Shown: positions 33,180 to 45,252 of the stretch, in pieces | Numbering within the stretch: the stretch's first letter is position 1 | How the letters are laid out: each line of letters begins with the position of its first letter | From: Pictodentalium vernedei | Lineage: Eukaryota > Mollusca > Scaphopoda > Dentaliida > Dentaliidae | Assembly: GCA_031216915.1 (NCBI GenBank) | Contig: CM062293.1 | Span: 148,994,285-149,058,284 of the forward strand | Direction: 5' to 3' | Length of the DNA: 64,000 bases | The notes under the pieces: model-generated | The model's input: only the letters and a program-made list of their open reading frames with translations | The model's database searches: none | Told to the model about the DNA's origin: nothing | Position numbers and translations under genes: made by a program

Positions 33180-36100
33180 GCAATTCATGGATTGCCGGAA
33201 AGTTGCCGTCGAAGAGAAGCTCCTCCGAGAACGAAGCGACTCTGAGAGAGTTCTTAACCTACTATCCACGCGTGGATGTAGCTAGGGCTGCCTCACATCT
33301 AACCAACTCCAATCAGCCACTGAAGGGCGGAGTTATACGTGAACAAACTACTGCCCTCAAAAGAAATTACATTGAGAATAATATCCCGTAAATCTTTTCT
33401 TGAAGACGTAATGATAACGCCTCAGTAAGGCGGATTACGTATAATAAAGCGTCTAAGTTAAGTCTAATATACATAATGTCGTTCCCAACATTGAAATTGG
33501 AAAAGACATAAACGGTGAAAAAGAATATATGCAGTCTTTAATCACACCGTCTAGACGCATATGAACTCTCGGTATGCCCTGCTCTGCCAAAATAAACTAT
33601 ATGTAAAAAAAGATAAAATGGCAGAAATGAGCCACGCGGACAAGAAACTAAACTATCATGCTTAGTAGCCGTCTTGTATATATATATAAATATATAGCGT
33701 CGAAAAATAAAACACATGTTGTAATGACAATATTGGACTGCGTCGGTAAGTCAGGGACAAAGTCCCTGTACCGATCGAAAAATCCGAGTCCAATGACGCT
33801 ATAAGTCTCTTATCCAAGATCGCAGCAATGAAGTCCGAAAAATAATCACTGGAAGAAATGCCAGAAGATATGAAAGGCATCTTCCGATACTACTAAAGGG
33901 AAAACTCGAAATCTTTCGAATCCCTTTCGCCATCCTGTCGGACCCTATAAAGCGTTCGGTCGTCCGTAGCTTGATGCAACCGCGGACCGCACCGACCCAG
34001 CGCCGTCGGATAATTCCTGATTCGACCGAGAAATCGTCAATTGCTGGGTGCTGCGAAACAACTGTGCTAACTCGGATAGCACGTCCGTCACTGAGGCCTG
34101 AGGAGCAGCGGTCTTACGATGCATTGCCGCAGGAAGCTCCGAGATCGTTACCCCGTGCATACTTCCAATATGCGAGCGAACGGAGTGTATAGGCCTCGTG
34201 TCCCTTGGCTACCGGATGGCGCGACCTATTCGCTGTGGAATCACTGAATGCCGAAACTGATCGGATACTCGAGGTCACGTAGCCAATGTGCGGTCGTGTG
34301 CCCTGCTGTGAGGATGAGGAAGCATTAAAGACAGTCTCTCGGACTGTCAATATAACGGAGCGTCCCGAGCAACGGACATATGCTCCGAATGTAAAATATC
34401 TGAACCACAACATGCGGTCCCCTATGTTGTTGGCTTCCTCCGATCTGTCCTCAATCTGCCGTCACTGGGTGAGTACTAAAGTAATTAAAGTGCTCGCATC
34501 ACCCAAATCTCCTTCCTAGACCGCAACGGACGAACCCGGCAGCCGAACCATTCGATGAATGTACGCTACACCGGGTGAGCTAGCGAATGTCACTCCGTAA
34601 GCGATAGACATATTCCATGAGCACTTATTGCCGCTAACTCTTCATTAACTATGACGACAGAGGCACACTTTTGAAAGACATCTCCATAACTCTTCGAACA
34701 AGAAACCAGAAATGCTTGGATAGCAAGCATAAAATAATAATATATATAGCGTCGTTCAATAATTCGAAAGTTTGTGTGACATTATTGGACTATGTCGGAA
34801 CTGAGGGACGATGTCCCTGAACCAAACCAAAAATTTCTAAGTCCACCGACGCTATCAGTTTCTTATCCGGCATCGCAGCATTCTGGTCCGACGAAAGAAG
34901 CTGTAGAAGACCAAGTCAGATGACATACACAACAGCATATGTTGTTCCGAAAGGGAAAGCTTGAAATCCACCGAATCCCTTTCGGTATCCCGTCGGACCG
35001 GATGAAACTTTCGGACGTCCGTACCCGCTTCCGCGGAGCGTCCCGACCCAGCATCGTCGGATAAAATATATGCGACAGATTCAGTTGATGCTGGGATGCT
35101 GCGATAAACTGTGCTATTAAGGAAAGCACGTCCGTTCCCGAGGCCTGTGCAGTAGCGGACTTACGATGCATTGCCGCTGGAAGCTCCGTGTACGTTGACT
35201 CCCGCATACTTCCTATGCGAACGTCCGAAGTCTGCAGGCCTCGAGTCCCCGGCTACCGACCCAGCGCTGTCGGATAATTCTCGATCCGACACCGTTTCTG
35301 TCGGCTGCTGGGATGCTGCGATAAGCTGTGCTATGTGCACAAGAATGTCCGGCGTCGAGACCTGCGGAGGCGCAGTCTATCGCTGCTTCGCCGAGGGCAG
35401 CTCCGCATCAGATGGCTCCCGCATACTTTTCCTATGCGAACGTCCGGAGTCCATCGGTCTCGAATCCCTGGCTGCCGGATGGTGTGACCTGGTCGCCGAA
35501 GAATCCTTGATCGGCGAAGCTGGTAATATATCGGCGGTCACGCAGCCAAGGTGCGGTCGTGTGCGCTGACGAGAAGAGGAAGCCTTAGCAGTCTCAGCGG
35601 ACTGCCTATACAACGGAGCGTCCCGAGCGACGGACGTATGCTCCGCTAACGACACATTTGTACCACAACATCTGGGGCCAGATGTTGTTGAACGAGAGAG
35701 GGGCCTCTCTCGCTTGCCGTCCGGATGGACCGGAACGAGCTATGAATCGGACTAAAAGGCTTCCTCCGTTCTCCCTCCGATCCGCCGTCACTGGGTGTGC
35801 ATTAAGTTAATTTTATAGTGCTCGCATCACCGCAAAATTCCTTCTAGACCGCAACGGACGAACCCGGCTGCCGAACCATTCGGTGAATGGACGCTACACC
35901 GGGCGAGCTAGCGGACGTCAAAGGCCGTCGAACCTACTAGGGTCCTCTTAGGCAATTGGCGTATTACATGAGCACTTTTCCGCTAGCCCTTCATTAATTG
36001 TGACGACGGAGGCACACTGTTGGAAGACATCACAGATACATCACCCTAATCTTGATCGTCTGAAATAGAAATTGATAAAGTAGAGTGACCCTGCGGGGAA

Positions 36101-36290
36101 AGGACCGGAGTGTCCAAATCCCCAACAACATACCGTGACATACGCTTCCCATATTGTCATCGAAATCATACGATACAGAACCGGAGTTAATGCGAGTACA
36201 CTGACCACATAAAGAATGATAATAAGGTCAGAGGAAGACTTCCTCTTAAAACAATTGATCAATATCCTTTCAATGTGAAAAGAAAACAAG
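33180..36290 (-). pseudogene. gag remnant with internal duplications, DIRS copy D
   Basis: Degenerate gag. The middle gag region is present more than once: landmarks such as ctatcagtttcttatccg (gag Asp-Ala region) occur near 33795-33825 and 34845-34870, and gctgctgggatgctgcgataa occurs near 34035-34060, 35085-35110 and 35300-35325. The last repeat continues into the gag N-terminus at about 36060-36290, where the Cys cluster is no longer readable. Confidence 0.7.
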
Positions 36291-37164
36291 TCCTGGTACT
36301 CGCACTAACCCCTGGCAATCAAAATACATAATAATAATATGATCCATTAATATAGAAAAAATAATTGAAATCAAAATATTTTGAAAAAATATTTTTTCAG
36401 AACAGCCCAAGTTTCTGAAAAGTAACGTTGAGCCCCAATGGATCCCAAGCCTAAGTGTGGACAAAAATTTTAAAAATATTTTAAACAATTTATTCAACAC
36501 TTACGAACAATAATAATGTATCTAGTTATGATTGAAATAACATAAAGATATTATTATTTAGAAATCCCCCCCTCACACAGAGGGCTGTTGTAAATGTAAA
36601 CAATGAGTGTAAAAACACTAAAATAAGACTCCAGGCACCCAGGCCCGAAATCAGTACCAAAAATACACCATCTGATGCAAAACAGAGACTTCCAGGGAAG
36701 AAACTGCAGAACATCAGATGGTAGATGCAGAACACAACGCCTAACCACCCGTAGGTGAAGACGTAAACATGGGGAAAGAACAGAATTCATTCTGTTATTC
36801 AGCTAAACTCCCAAGAAATTTTAGTAATAATAATTACAGAAATTATGCCAAAAGCATGGGAGAATAGCAAGGGGGAACTTAAAGGACAGGGAGAGAGGAA
36901 AAACACTTGTAAAAACAGTGTAACTAAATAATCAGAATGACAACAAAATGGCTGCTGCCTTGAAAATAGGTAACTTAACATAATTTCATTAAAAAATTTT
37001 AAGTTACAGCCCTGATAATATTCTGTCACACATTCTTTTCCTCTCCTCCTTTTCTATCCTCCTTAGAATCACCATTTCACTAATATTTATGTGTCTGGCA
37101 TCATTTAAACTGAGATTTAAAAGCACAAAGATCAGTCAGATGTTAACTGATGAAGGGCCAAACT
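36291..37164. other. 5' non-coding region of DIRS copy D
   Basis: Homologous to 20024-20882 of copy B (cctaagtgtggacaaaaatttt, catcagatggtagatgcag, atgccaaaagcatgggagaatagc). No gene. Confidence 0.7.
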
Positions 37165-37353
37165 TAGAATGATAAATGGCGCCAATTTCGGAACGTCCTT
37201 GACACTGCGCATGCGCAGTAGGGGCGAAGTGTGGAGGGCCTCTCAGGACATGTTTTCTTTAGTTTTAGATGCAAATTTTGGGGATTGGGGGGCAAAATTT
37301 GTGTTTGGCCCTATATTTTAAGAGTTAGCACCAGCTATGTCTGGGTCATTGGT
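37165..37353. repeat. Right inverted terminal repeat, DIRS copy D
   Basis: Reverse complement of 30349-30537; palindrome tgcgcatgcgca at 37206-37217. Confidence 0.9.
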
Positions 37354-37557
37354 ACAGTATAAAAATATAGATATTTTGGAGAGGGGGGGGGGGGGGGGGG
37401 GCGGGAGCATGATTTTTGCCTCTTCATGCACTAGCTTAAATATTTCCCAAAACACTTTGTGAAGAGTTTGGGAAGGATTTGTGCACAAAGTTCTAAGAAG
37501 AAAATGATATGCAAAAGCTACCAGATGATAGTTGATATATGCCAAGTGAAGGCAATA

Positions 37558-37859
37558 TTTTTAATTTATTTTTTGGTGTTTAAGGTCACATATTTCTGCA
37601 CATACTATATTTCCGCAACTGTCAACTCCCCAACATACATACCAACTCCACACAAGCAGGGTTAGTATTGGTTGAAGACAGGTGCACCATCGGCGTGCAG
37701 TATGCCTTAGTACACAACACCACCGTGCCCCCACATGGGAATTGGGGGTGAAGTGTTGTCTTGCCCAAGGACACAACGCGGTTGCCACAAGTGGGATTCG
37801 AACCGAGGACCTCTCGGCTTGCAGCCTGCACCTCTACCTACAGAGCCACCGCGCCCCCT
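37558..37859 (-). mobile_element. tRNA-derived SINE with 12-bp target duplication
   Basis: Flanked by gtgaaggcaata at 37546-37557 and 37860-37871. On the minus strand it begins ggggcgcggtggctctgtag, with A-box-like tggctctgtagg and a perfect B box ggttcgaatcc, then the body (ttgtgtccttgggcaagac, accaatactaaccctgctt) and a short AT tail. Pol III promoter elements and target duplication show an authentic SINE insertion in the SRCR intron. Confidence 0.9.
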
Positions 37860-37871
37860 GTGAAGGCAATA

Positions 37872-38059
37872 AACCATGTTGATTTTCAGTCAGGTGAGCT
37901 AAAACATTGATGGCAATTTTGTGAACAGTACTGAGCAGATGTCCTTTAAAGAGAATCATTTGGTAAAAAGATCAAATCAATGCATTTTTTATGACATATG
38001 TCTGTGATATGGGCCTCTCCAATCAACCTGAGTATGAAACTATTAAATAAACTTCAAAC
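37872..38059. other. Intron end next to the SRCR 7 exon
   Basis: No feature seen apart from the donor at 38059-38054. Confidence 0.5.
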
Positions 38060-38164
38060 CTGCATCCACTTTATCAAAATTATCAGCACAAACAGTTCCC
38101 CATGAATCATCTGTGTAAACCTCTAGTATTCCAGTCTTTGAGTAATCACCACGGATCAGTCTTG
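38060..38164 (-). CDS. SRCR domain 7, 5' half exon
   Basis: A short exon (105 nt) on the minus strand, preceded by a poly-pyrimidine acceptor (tttctacag, ending 38165) and followed by a donor GTTTGAAG at 38059. The frame, phase 1 in, is RLIRGDYSKTGILEVYTDDS followed by WGTVCADNFDKVDA. This is exactly the first third of an SRCR domain and is useless alone. The donor splits a codon after its first base. Joining to the acceptor at 2813 restores codon GAG and gives KVDA-EVACQELGF, the canonical SRCR continuation. Unlike the other six domains, this one is encoded by two exons, as in group A SRCR genes. It is too short to show up as a long reading frame. Confidence 0.9.
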
Positions 38165-38649
38165 CTGTAGAAAAAAAAAAAAATTATTAAATAAAATCAG
38201 TATCTTAATATTTTTTAATTTACTTCACCGATTGGTGTTTTGTCAGCAAAACCCAAGAGATTATTGGAGTTGTCCCTTTGTCCAGAAATTTAACTACTTT
38301 TATTTTGATCAGAAATGAAAGCAAAATATTTCATTCTATTTCAGTAGGTTTATCATGAACACTTGGTTCTAACTGGGCATGTGCCGACATATTTCAATGG
38401 ATGTTAAAAAATTTGACTATCATTTCAAATTTTAACCTCTTATTGGGGTTGACATGCACAGCAAATTACAAAATTAAAATTATGAATTAAAACAATGTGA
38501 AATATATAATATAAATAAATAGATAACTGATGCATATTTGGTCATTAACTTTTAACTGGTAGAGTGCTAAATTATTTTCAGTCCATAAAATTTCTTTGTG
38601 CATCTTTGACTTGTTACAATTATTGTAAAAATTGTAACAAGGCAAATAC

Positions 38650-38938
38650 ATTTATTTGTTCGGGTTTAACAACACTTTTGAAAGCCAGGGTCATCTTGTG
38701 TTGGACAGCTTTCCTGGTGAATGAAGTCTGAGTACTTGGAGAGAACCACTGAGCAATGGCAAGCAACTGTTACACTCCCCAACATACCAATTCCACACAA
38801 GCAGGATTAGCATTGGTTGACGACAAGTGCACCATCGATGTGCAGTACGTCTTAGTACACAGTGCCATCACTTGAGCAATTGGGATGAAATGCCTTGCCC
38901 AAGAATACAATGCAGTTACCTCTGGCAGGGATCAAATG
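38650..38938 (-). mobile_element. SINE, diverged copy
   Basis: Same body as the SINEs at 37558 and 53017 in reverse orientation (gggtttaacaacacttttg, gaaagccagggtcat, cacacaagcaggattagcat, ccttgcccaagaatacaatgc). The tRNA head is truncated near 38938. A hairpin (ttgttacaatt...aattgtaacaa) lies just before it at 38611-38641. Confidence 0.75.
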
Positions 38939-39297
38939 TAACAAAGTAAATTCTAACAGATAATATAACAACACTTCAAAGGTAATATGAAGCACATCCA
39001 CAGAATATGAAGCCTTTAAATTGAGGTACCGACATTTCCAAAGCAGCCATGACTAAATTGAATGAAATATTCATCTAAATTTAAATCAAGAAATTATTAG
39101 TGCAAACCTCTATGCAATTTACAGTTGAAAAATTTGCCCAAATTATACTTCTGTTGCAAGAGACATCCTGTCCTGGCAGGAATATCCACCAGCAGCATAT
39201 AAGGAGTTAAAAATTGCTCTGCACAAGTGGTATCCAGGATACCCCAGCAAAATAAATGAAATGTTTCAAACATTTTCATATCTCTTTTCCCCTGAAA
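38939..39297. other. Non-coding intron
   Basis: No repeat family or gene recognised. The 60-codon minus-strand frame here has no recognisable domain. Confidence 0.4.
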
Positions 39298-39336
39298 GTT
39301 AAAAAATTTATAGTAATTTATATATTTTTTATACTT

Positions 39337-39526
39337 ACCAATGACCCAGACATAGCTGGTGCTAACTCTAAAATATTTAGGGCCAAACGCAAATTTTACC
39401 CCCCAATCCCCAAAATTTGCATCTAAAACCGAAAATTACATGTCCTATATGGTCCTTCATACTTTTACTCCACTGCGCATGCGCAGTGTCAAGGAGGTCT
39501 CAAAATTGCCGCCATAAGTCATTCTT
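39337..39526. repeat. Left inverted terminal repeat, DIRS copy E
   Basis: Reverse complement of 41091-41279. Palindrome tgcgcatgcgca at 39474-39485. Confidence 0.88.
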
Positions 39527-39600
39527 ACAACCAGTGCCTGGTAAGTGCTATGTACTCAACGGGGAGGAATGAGTTCCCAACTCATGGGAGGGCCATCCCC

Positions 39601-39682
39601 GTCTGGGTCATTGGTAAGTATGAAAAATATATAAATTACTATAAATTTTTTAATATTTTTATACTGTACCAATGACCCAGAC
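39601..39682. repeat. ICR, DIRS copy E
   Basis: 82 bp, gtctgggtcattggtaagta to aatgacccagac, reverse complement of the right-left end junction. Confidence 0.9.
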
Positions 39683-41090
39683 TTAACCGAATAGTAAAAA
39701 GGTTGGAGGGCCTAGGACGTAAGGAAAATCCAATAGACTCAATTACCTAAAACAGACCTATCCCCTTAAGGAGAAAAGGAGAGATAGTCTTACATGTATC
39801 TTTCTTATTTGTAACAAAAAAGAAAGACACAATACTATTCTGTAATTGAGCACAATGATCAATGATCTCTATAAACATCTAGTATAACCCTTTATACTAA
39901 TATTTTTTAAGGAAAGCCAATAAATACGGGAGTCTAGAGAAATGAGACTCTATATACTCATTTAAAAGTGTTCGAGGATTGTATATTAACGCTCAATTAA
40001 TCACGTGATATATACGAATGCTTCACACCAATCAACACTTAAAAAATATTACACAGATGAGTAAACATAGGCTTAACCCTAAAATCATTTCGGATCCGAC
40101 ACGAAATTACTAAGTCCAAGGGAGGTATTCCCTTGCTTTACACTATAAAGCAGGTGACCTAAGGAAACACCCCCCCCACCCCTTTCCCTTGCCCTGGATC
40201 AAATACTCCATAGCAAAGAGGGCAGCAGGACAGAGTCACTGCCGGAACCGAAAGCCTATACACACATAGTTGCCACTGTTTAGTAGACGACATTCTGAGT
40301 AAAAAAAAGAGGACCTAAACAATGTAGATCTGCAGAAAAGGGCTCAATATTCTCAGGTACAAAATCGTGAAAATGGAGGGCTAAGTAAAGCCTAAGTGTG
40401 GACAAAATTTTTTAATCATTTTGAAAAATTAATGTAACACTTACGAACAATATTAATGTATCTTGCTATGAACTAAATTAAGCAGAAGACAAGTAATCAC
40501 TGTCAGAAGCAACAGTTGTTAACACAAGCAAAAGTGTCAACAAACCGGAAACATGGCTCCAGGCACTGAAACAAACATAGCCCGAAATCAGTTACCAATT
40601 TAAACACTATCTGATGCAAAACCGAGGCTTCCAGAGAAGAAACTGTAGAACATCAGATGGTAGATGCAGACCAAAATGCCTAAACACCCCTAGGGTGAGG
40701 ACGTAAACATGGGGAAAAAACAGAAAATAATTCTGTTTCCAAGCCAAAACTCCCAAGAAATTTTTGTAATAAACATTACAAAAAATAAGCCAAAAGCATG
40801 GGAGAATAGCTAGGGGGAAATAAAGGAAAGGGAGAGAGGAAACACTGATTAAACAATGGAACATTCATAGCAAGAATGACCACAACAAGGTCATGCCTCG
40901 AAAATAGGTAACATGAAATAATTTCTTGAAAAAATTATAAGTTACAGCACTGAACATTTGTTTCCACTGTTTTTTCCTCTCCACCTTCTATTTCCACCAT
41001 TTCTCTCAACGTTATGCATCTGGCATCTTTAAAACTGAGATTTACAAGCACAAATAACAGTGAAGTGTAACTGTATTGAGGGCCAAACAA

Positions 41091-41279
41091 AGAATGACTT
41101 TTGGCGGCAATTTTGAAACCTCCTTGACACTGCGCATGCGCAGTGGAGTAAAAGTATGGAGGACCATATAGGACATGTAATTTTCGGTTTTAGATGCAAG
41201 TTTTGGGGATTGGGGGGTAAAATTTGCATTTGGCCCTAAATATTTTAGAGTTAGCACCAGCTAAGTCTGGGTCATTGGT
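41091..41279. repeat. Right inverted terminal repeat, DIRS copy E
   Basis: Reverse complement of 39337-39526; palindrome tgcgcatgcgca at 41131-41142. Confidence 0.88.
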
Positions 41280-41659
41280 ACAGTATAAAAATATTACAGG
41301 ATTATGACTAGGTTGAATTTGAATTTACAAATAAAATGTAGGAATGTTTCAGTAAGAAAAATGAGAGCTGGAGTATAAATATTAGTGTTACTTCGAGGTT
41401 CCCCCATTTTCACGAAACCCTTTACGTAAAAAAATTTTTTTACCTCACAAAATTGGGAACATTTGGGTTAAGCTATTTAATTAACAGGGCTCCACTGTAT
41501 TTGTTCCCACTAATAAAGTGTTTTGTTATGGTTCATTGGAATGTGTCTATCAACATTCCTAAGTAAAGTCCAATAATAACTTTCCATGTTAACTGCCACC
41601 AAATCTTGAATAACTATATGACACTATACTTTCTGCAAATGAAAAGCCAGATTTCAAGT

Positions 41660-44600
41660 AATGAAAGTGTCAATGACACTGCAGCTCAACTTGTCCAAGG
41701 ACTTAACTGAATAGAACGATCCAGTAATGCCAAGTCATTCACTCAAGTTTCTACAGAAAAGACATCACACCAATGCTACATATTTGAAAAAGACTGGGTG
41801 TGAGGTGCGACCTACAGGGTCTGCTAACGGAATTGCAGACAATTTACATGCCAAACCTAAGATGGTCGCTGAGAACCATTTTTTTCAACGAAATTCAGAA
41901 CAATTTGATAGCTCCCATCTAGACATCTCACCAAAGGTACATATGAAATTTTGAAAAAGATGGGGTGGGGTGAGGATGTGGCCTGTAGGGTCTGCTAATG
42001 GGATTGTCGACAATTTATATGCAAAATCAAAGATCGCTGCTGGCAGCCATGTTTTTAAACAAAATTCAGAAAAATTTGATAGCGCCAATCCAGACATCAC
42101 ACCAAAACTACTCATGAAATTTGACACGAGCACCGCATAGCCGGACAATATATGCCTGTTTTGTATTTTTGAAGGGTTGGGGTAAGGATGGGGATGAGGG
42201 TGAAAATTGTTTGGACCAACCCCATATTCGAACTTGACTTGTATTTTGTTGTGATTAAACAACATACCAAGTTTGGAACCAATCGGAAAACAAATAATAA
42301 AAGTTATCATCCGGAAACCAAATATTTGATGCATTCTATGTCCAACACGGTCCATAATTCAGGGGAACTTCGAAGTTCGAACTGACCCCATATTCAAACT
42401 TGACCTGTCTTTTGTTTTGATTAAACCACATACCAAATTTAGGAGTCAATTGAAAAAAAAATACTAAAGTTATCACCTGGAAACCAAATGTTGATGAACG
42501 GACAGACCGACGGATGGACAAATGAATGGACAAATGGACATACAGACAGACTGATTCCATAATTCAACGGTTTTTCAACAGGCGTATAATAAAAAATCAG
42601 GCCATACTAAGGTTATAATCCGGAAAACACAAAATGCACAAATTCAAGAGGAATAACTCTGGAAAGGTACATGCGATTTTGGCCGAAAGTGAACTTGAGC
42701 TGTGCTTTGTGGTCATAAACAAAATCTGAGAATTTAAAACAAATTAGTCAAGGCAAACTAAAGTTATCATCTGGAAACCACATAATTCACAAATTTGCAA
42801 TCATTCAAGGGGAATAACTATGGAACAGTACATGGGATTATGGCCAAAGGTGAACTTGAGCTGTGCTTTGTGGTCAAAAACAAAATTTGAGAATTTGAAA
42901 AAAATCGGTCAAGGCAAACTAAAGTTATCATCCGGAAACCACAAAATCCACAAATTTGCAATCATTCAAGGGGAATAACTCTGGAAAGGTATATGTGATT
43001 GTGGTCAAAAGTGAACTTGAGCTGTATTTTGTGGTCAAAAACAAAAAACTGAAAATCTGAAATAAATCAGTCAAGGCAAACTAAAGTTATCGTCCGGAAA
43101 CGAAAAGTTGGACTCAATTCCCATAAATAAAGGGCCATAACTCTACTGCAAATGGGCCTGTAAAAATGGAAATCGAGCCCATCCTGTATTTTGTCATACT
43201 AAATCCACATGCCAAATTTAACTCAGCTCAAACCATTACAACTAAAGTTATTGTCCGGAAACGAAATGTGGCCATGGACAGATAGACAGACAGACGGGTG
43301 GAGAGACCATTCACCTAATACGTCCCGTTTTCCAAACGGGTGTATAAAATCAACATCTGAAAAATTTGGTGTCAATCCATCAAGGCATTCGGCTTTAAAT
43401 GAACAGAAACAAATTTTTTTTCAAACATTGTGTATTCAAAGGGCCATAACTCTGCAGCGGATGGACTGAGAAACACCAATATTAAACTTGACCTGTATTT
43501 TATTGCTACAAACAACATATGAAAGTTTGATGTCGATCCGTCAAGGCGTTCGACTTTAAATGAAGGGATCCCAATTTTTTTCGAAAGATTGTGTTTTCAA
43601 AGAGCCATAACTCTGCCGTGGATGGACTGAGAAACACCAATATCAAACTTGACCTGTATTTCATTGCTAAAAACAACATCTGAAAAATTTGGTGTCAATC
43701 CGTCAAGGTGTTCAGCTTTAAATGAACGGAAACCAATTTTTTTAGAAAAATTGTGTTTTCAAAGGGCCATATCTCTGCAGCAGATGGACTGAGAAACACC
43801 AATATCAAACTTGACCTGCATTTTAATGCTAAAAACAACTTCTGAAAGTTTGATGTCGATCCATCAAGGCGTTCGACTTTAAATGAATGGAAACCAAATT
43901 GTTTACGGACAGAGGCGGACAGACAGACAGACTGATAACATAATATGACCGTTTTTTAAACGGGCGTATAAAAAAGACTGGGTGAGAGATGCTGCCTACA
44001 GGATGTACTAATGAAATTGTTGGCAATTCATATGCCAAATCCAAGATGGCTGCTGGCAACCATATTTTTTTTTACGAAATTCAGAAAAATTTGATAGTTC
44101 CCATATAAACTCACACCAAAGCTATATATAAAATTCAAAGAAGATCAGGTGAAAGATGCAGTCTGTAGGATTGTGCTAAAGGAATTGTAAAATTATATCC
44201 AAATCCAAGATGGCTGGTGGCGGCCATGGTTTTCAACAAAATTCAGAAATATTCAATAGCTCCCATCTAAAACATCACACCAAAGCTATATTTGAAATCT
44301 GAAAAAGATCGGGTGAGAAATGCAGGGTGTATGGTGTGCTAACAGAATTGTTGACAATTTACATGCCAAAACTAAGATTGTCGCTGGTGGCCACGTTTTT
44401 CAACAAAATTGAAAAAATTTGATAGCTCTCCTCTAGACATTGCTCCAAAGCCACATATGACATTTGGGATTGATCGGGTGAGAGCTGCGACCTGTAGGGT
44501 GTGCCAAAGGAATTGTTGGACAACTTATATCCAAATCCCATCTAGAAATCACACCACAGCTACATATGAAATTTGAAAAAGACGAAGTGAGAGAAGTGGC

Positions 44601-45036
44601 CTGTAGGGTGTGGTAATGTAATTGTTGACAATTTATATGCGAAATCTAAGATCGCCATAGGCGGCCATGTTTTTCAATGAAATTCGTAAAAATTTGACCG
44701 CTCCCATCTAGACATTGCCCCAAAGCTACATATAAAATTTGGAATTTATCGGGTGAGAGCTGCGGCCTGTATGGTTTGCTAAAGAAATTGTTGGACAGTT
44801 TATATCTAAATCCAAGATGGTCTCTGACGGACATGTTTTTCAAGAAAATTAAAAAAAAATTGATAGCTCCCATCTAGACATTGCCCTAGAACAATGCATG
44901 AAATTGGAGGAGAGCTGTGGCCTGTAGGGTGTGCTAAAGGAATTGTAGATGGATAGATGTATGTCACTACCGACAGAGAGATGACAGATCACAACCCATC
45001 CCAATAGCTCTTACTTTACGTCGTCAAGTTGAGCTA
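41660..45036. mobile_element. HINE/Pearl-like mosaic, H1 copy 2
   Basis: Starts aatgaaagtgtcaatgacactg with subterminal cagctcaacttgtcc, and ends gtcaagttgagctaaaaa, the same termini as 10354-12280. The interior is a mosaic of tandem units: aagatggctgctggcggccat with catctagacatcacacc (41,740-42,110 and 43,970-44,950); gggaataactctggaaaggta (42,640-43,060); gggccataactctgc with ctgagaaacaccaata (43,440-43,820). Three internal boundaries end in a (gacagac)n tract followed by a hairpin and cgggcgtataa-like sequence (about 42,590, 43,345, 43,970), suggesting other elements nested inside. No protein coding seen. Confidence 0.6.
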
Positions 45037-45252
45037 AAAATCCAAAATGAATTCTAACACTTAATTAGAAATCATTATTATAATAACTGTCATTTGTCTT
45101 GAGTGCTATCAAAAGACTGAAATTCAATCTGTCTAGTACAGAACAGCCACTAACAAAGTGTTCCATTGGGTGATATTCTTTTGTAAATAACACCATATTT
45201 GCACCTTAATATGGTGATATTCCACCAACATTTGCACATTTTTTAAATATTA

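Larger units (their letters stand above)
30310..37366 (-). mobile_element. DIRS-like copy D, both ends present, RT deleted
   Basis: 7057 bp from gttaaaaaatttatag (30310) to cagtataaaaat (37366). Both inverted terminal repeats and the ICR are well preserved, but the coding region is heavily mutated with many stops. At about 33165-33185 RNase H sequence jumps directly to gag, removing the RT. The gag region is then expanded by internal duplication. It looks like a non-autonomous copy that could have been mobilised in trans, since ends and ICR are the parts kept best. Confidence 0.85.
2813..38059 (-). other. 35.2 kb intron splitting SRCR domain 7
   Basis: Inferred intron between the two half-exons of the seventh SRCR domain. 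The donor GTTTGAAG (38059) and acceptor TTTTCAG (2813) are in matching phase. It contains DIRS copies A, B, C and D, two or more SINEs, HINE-like elements and MITEs listed separately. If spliced as predicted, the transcript must cross about 23 kb of same-sense retrotransposon sequence to complete one domain. Confidence 0.8.
39298..41292 (-). mobile_element. DIRS-like copy E, 2 kb non-autonomous derivative
   Basis: 1995 bp from gttaaaaaatttatag (39298) to cagtataaaaat (41292). It keeps both terminal repeats, the ICR, the 3' non-coding region (to ~40385) and the 5' non-coding region (from ~40388). A single junction within ggagggctaagtaaagcctaag removes gag, RT, RNase H and recombinase completely. 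This is the minimal set expected for trans-mobilisation by an intact DIRS. Confidence 0.9.

Noticed and set aside
41885..42355. 156-codon minus-strand frame as a gene
   Set aside because: Lies in the tandem core of a HINE-like mosaic and repeats with it; no domain.
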